This document shows positions 4,850 through 5,078 of a stretch of 5,078 nt of DNA, piece after piece. The stretch's first letter is position 1; the number at the start of each line of letters is the position of its first letter. The notes below the pieces were generated by a model. It worked only from the letters and a program-made list of their open reading frames with translations. It searched no databases and was not told where the DNA came from. The stretch covers positions 1 to 5,078 of the forward strand of contig JASHVB010000038.1 of the NCBI GenBank assembly GCA_030039695.1, given 5' to 3'. Source of the stretch: Acetobacteraceae bacterium (GTDB lineage: Bacteria > Pseudomonadota > Alphaproteobacteria > Acetobacterales > Acetobacteraceae). Made by a program: the position numbers and the translations under genes.

Positions 4850-5078
4850 ATGGCGACGAAGCCCAGCGTGACCGCCGAGACCGTCACCGCCGAACAAGAC
4901 GTGGAGACGACGCTGCTGGACGTGCAGACCGCCGCGGTGAAGCGGCTGATCGCGCGCGGCAAGGAGCGCGGCTACATCACGTTCGATGAGCTGAACCAGA
5001 TCCTCCCGCCCGAGCAAAACAGCTCGGAACAGATCGAAGACGTGATGGCCAATTTCAACGAAATGGGCATCCAGGTCG
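4850..5078 (+). CDS. rpoD: RNA polymerase primary sigma factor, N-terminal part
   Basis: The frame opens with ATG at 4850 and runs off the right edge after 76 complete codons. After a variable Thr/Glu/Val-rich N-terminus (1-25), residues 26-76 match sigma-70 region 1.1: 'VKRLIARGKERGYITFDELNQ' (within 30-50), 'LPPE', 'SEQIEDVMANFNEMGIQV'. In primary sigma factors region 1.1 keeps free sigma from binding promoters and enters the RNA polymerase main channel in holoenzyme. Its presence marks this as the housekeeping factor rather than an alternative sigma such as RpoH. Position just after dnaG is the classical one. The DNA-binding regions 2 to 4 lie outside the window. The start is supported by AAGGAG upstream. 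Whether an internal promoter, as in the E. coli operon, drives rpoD separately is not visible. Confidence 0.95.
   Translation, partial: MATKPSVTAETVTAEQDVETTLLDVQTAAVKRLIARGKERGYITFDELNQILPPEQNSSEQIEDVMANFNEMGIQV

Noticed and set aside
4394..5017. 207-residue minus-strand open frame across the dnaG end and rpoD start
   Set aside because: It is antisense to two confidently identified genes and their junction; the product is Arg/Ser/Ala-rich without motifs.
1..5078. CRISPR array, insertion sequence, phage or toxin-antitoxin system
   Set aside because: I found no regularly spaced repeats, transposase or integrase motifs, or terminal inverted repeats. The HTH seen is part of CarA, not a separate antitoxin or phage repressor gene.

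Overview
The window is a high-G+C (by eye roughly two thirds), densely coded bacterial chromosome segment that looks alphaproteobacterial, probably Rhodospirillales/Acetobacteraceae-like. Three things point that way: the GatB/YqeY - dnaG - rpoD gene order; an RpoD region 1.1 of the 'KRLIARGKERGYITFDELN' type; and a CarA with an extra N-terminal helix-turn-helix segment. The lineage call is inference from memory of these families; no search was run.

Layout. Two genes run leftward: carA (1801 to 449), encoding the glutaminase subunit of carbamoyl-phosphate synthase, then a small unrecognised 89-residue protein (390 to 121). The first 120 bases hold no gene I can support, only a GC-rich hairpin and, at the very edge, a possible ribosome binding site for a leftward gene outside the window. 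An 82-base divergent region (1802-1883) separates carA from the rightward genes. These are a GFA/CENP-V family zinc protein (1884-2363), a GatB/YqeY-domain protein (2393-2848), DNA primase dnaG (3000-4787) and the first 76 codons of rpoD (from 4850, cut by the right edge).

How they work together. carA supplies carbamoyl phosphate for pyrimidine and arginine synthesis. The rightward set is an alphaproteobacterial version of the 'macromolecular synthesis operon', joining replication priming (DnaG) and primary sigma factor (RpoD), with a YqeY-like protein in the first position, where E. coli has rpsU. A 151-base leader with two GC-rich hairpins precedes dnaG, and a third hairpin lies between dnaG and rpoD. 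These may set the relative output of the three genes.

This is mostly ordinary housekeeping sequence; I see no mobile element, CRISPR array, RNA gene or defence system. The most interesting item is the Cro-like helix-turn-helix domain fused to the N-terminus of CarA, together with an operator-like inverted repeat directly upstream of its start codon.
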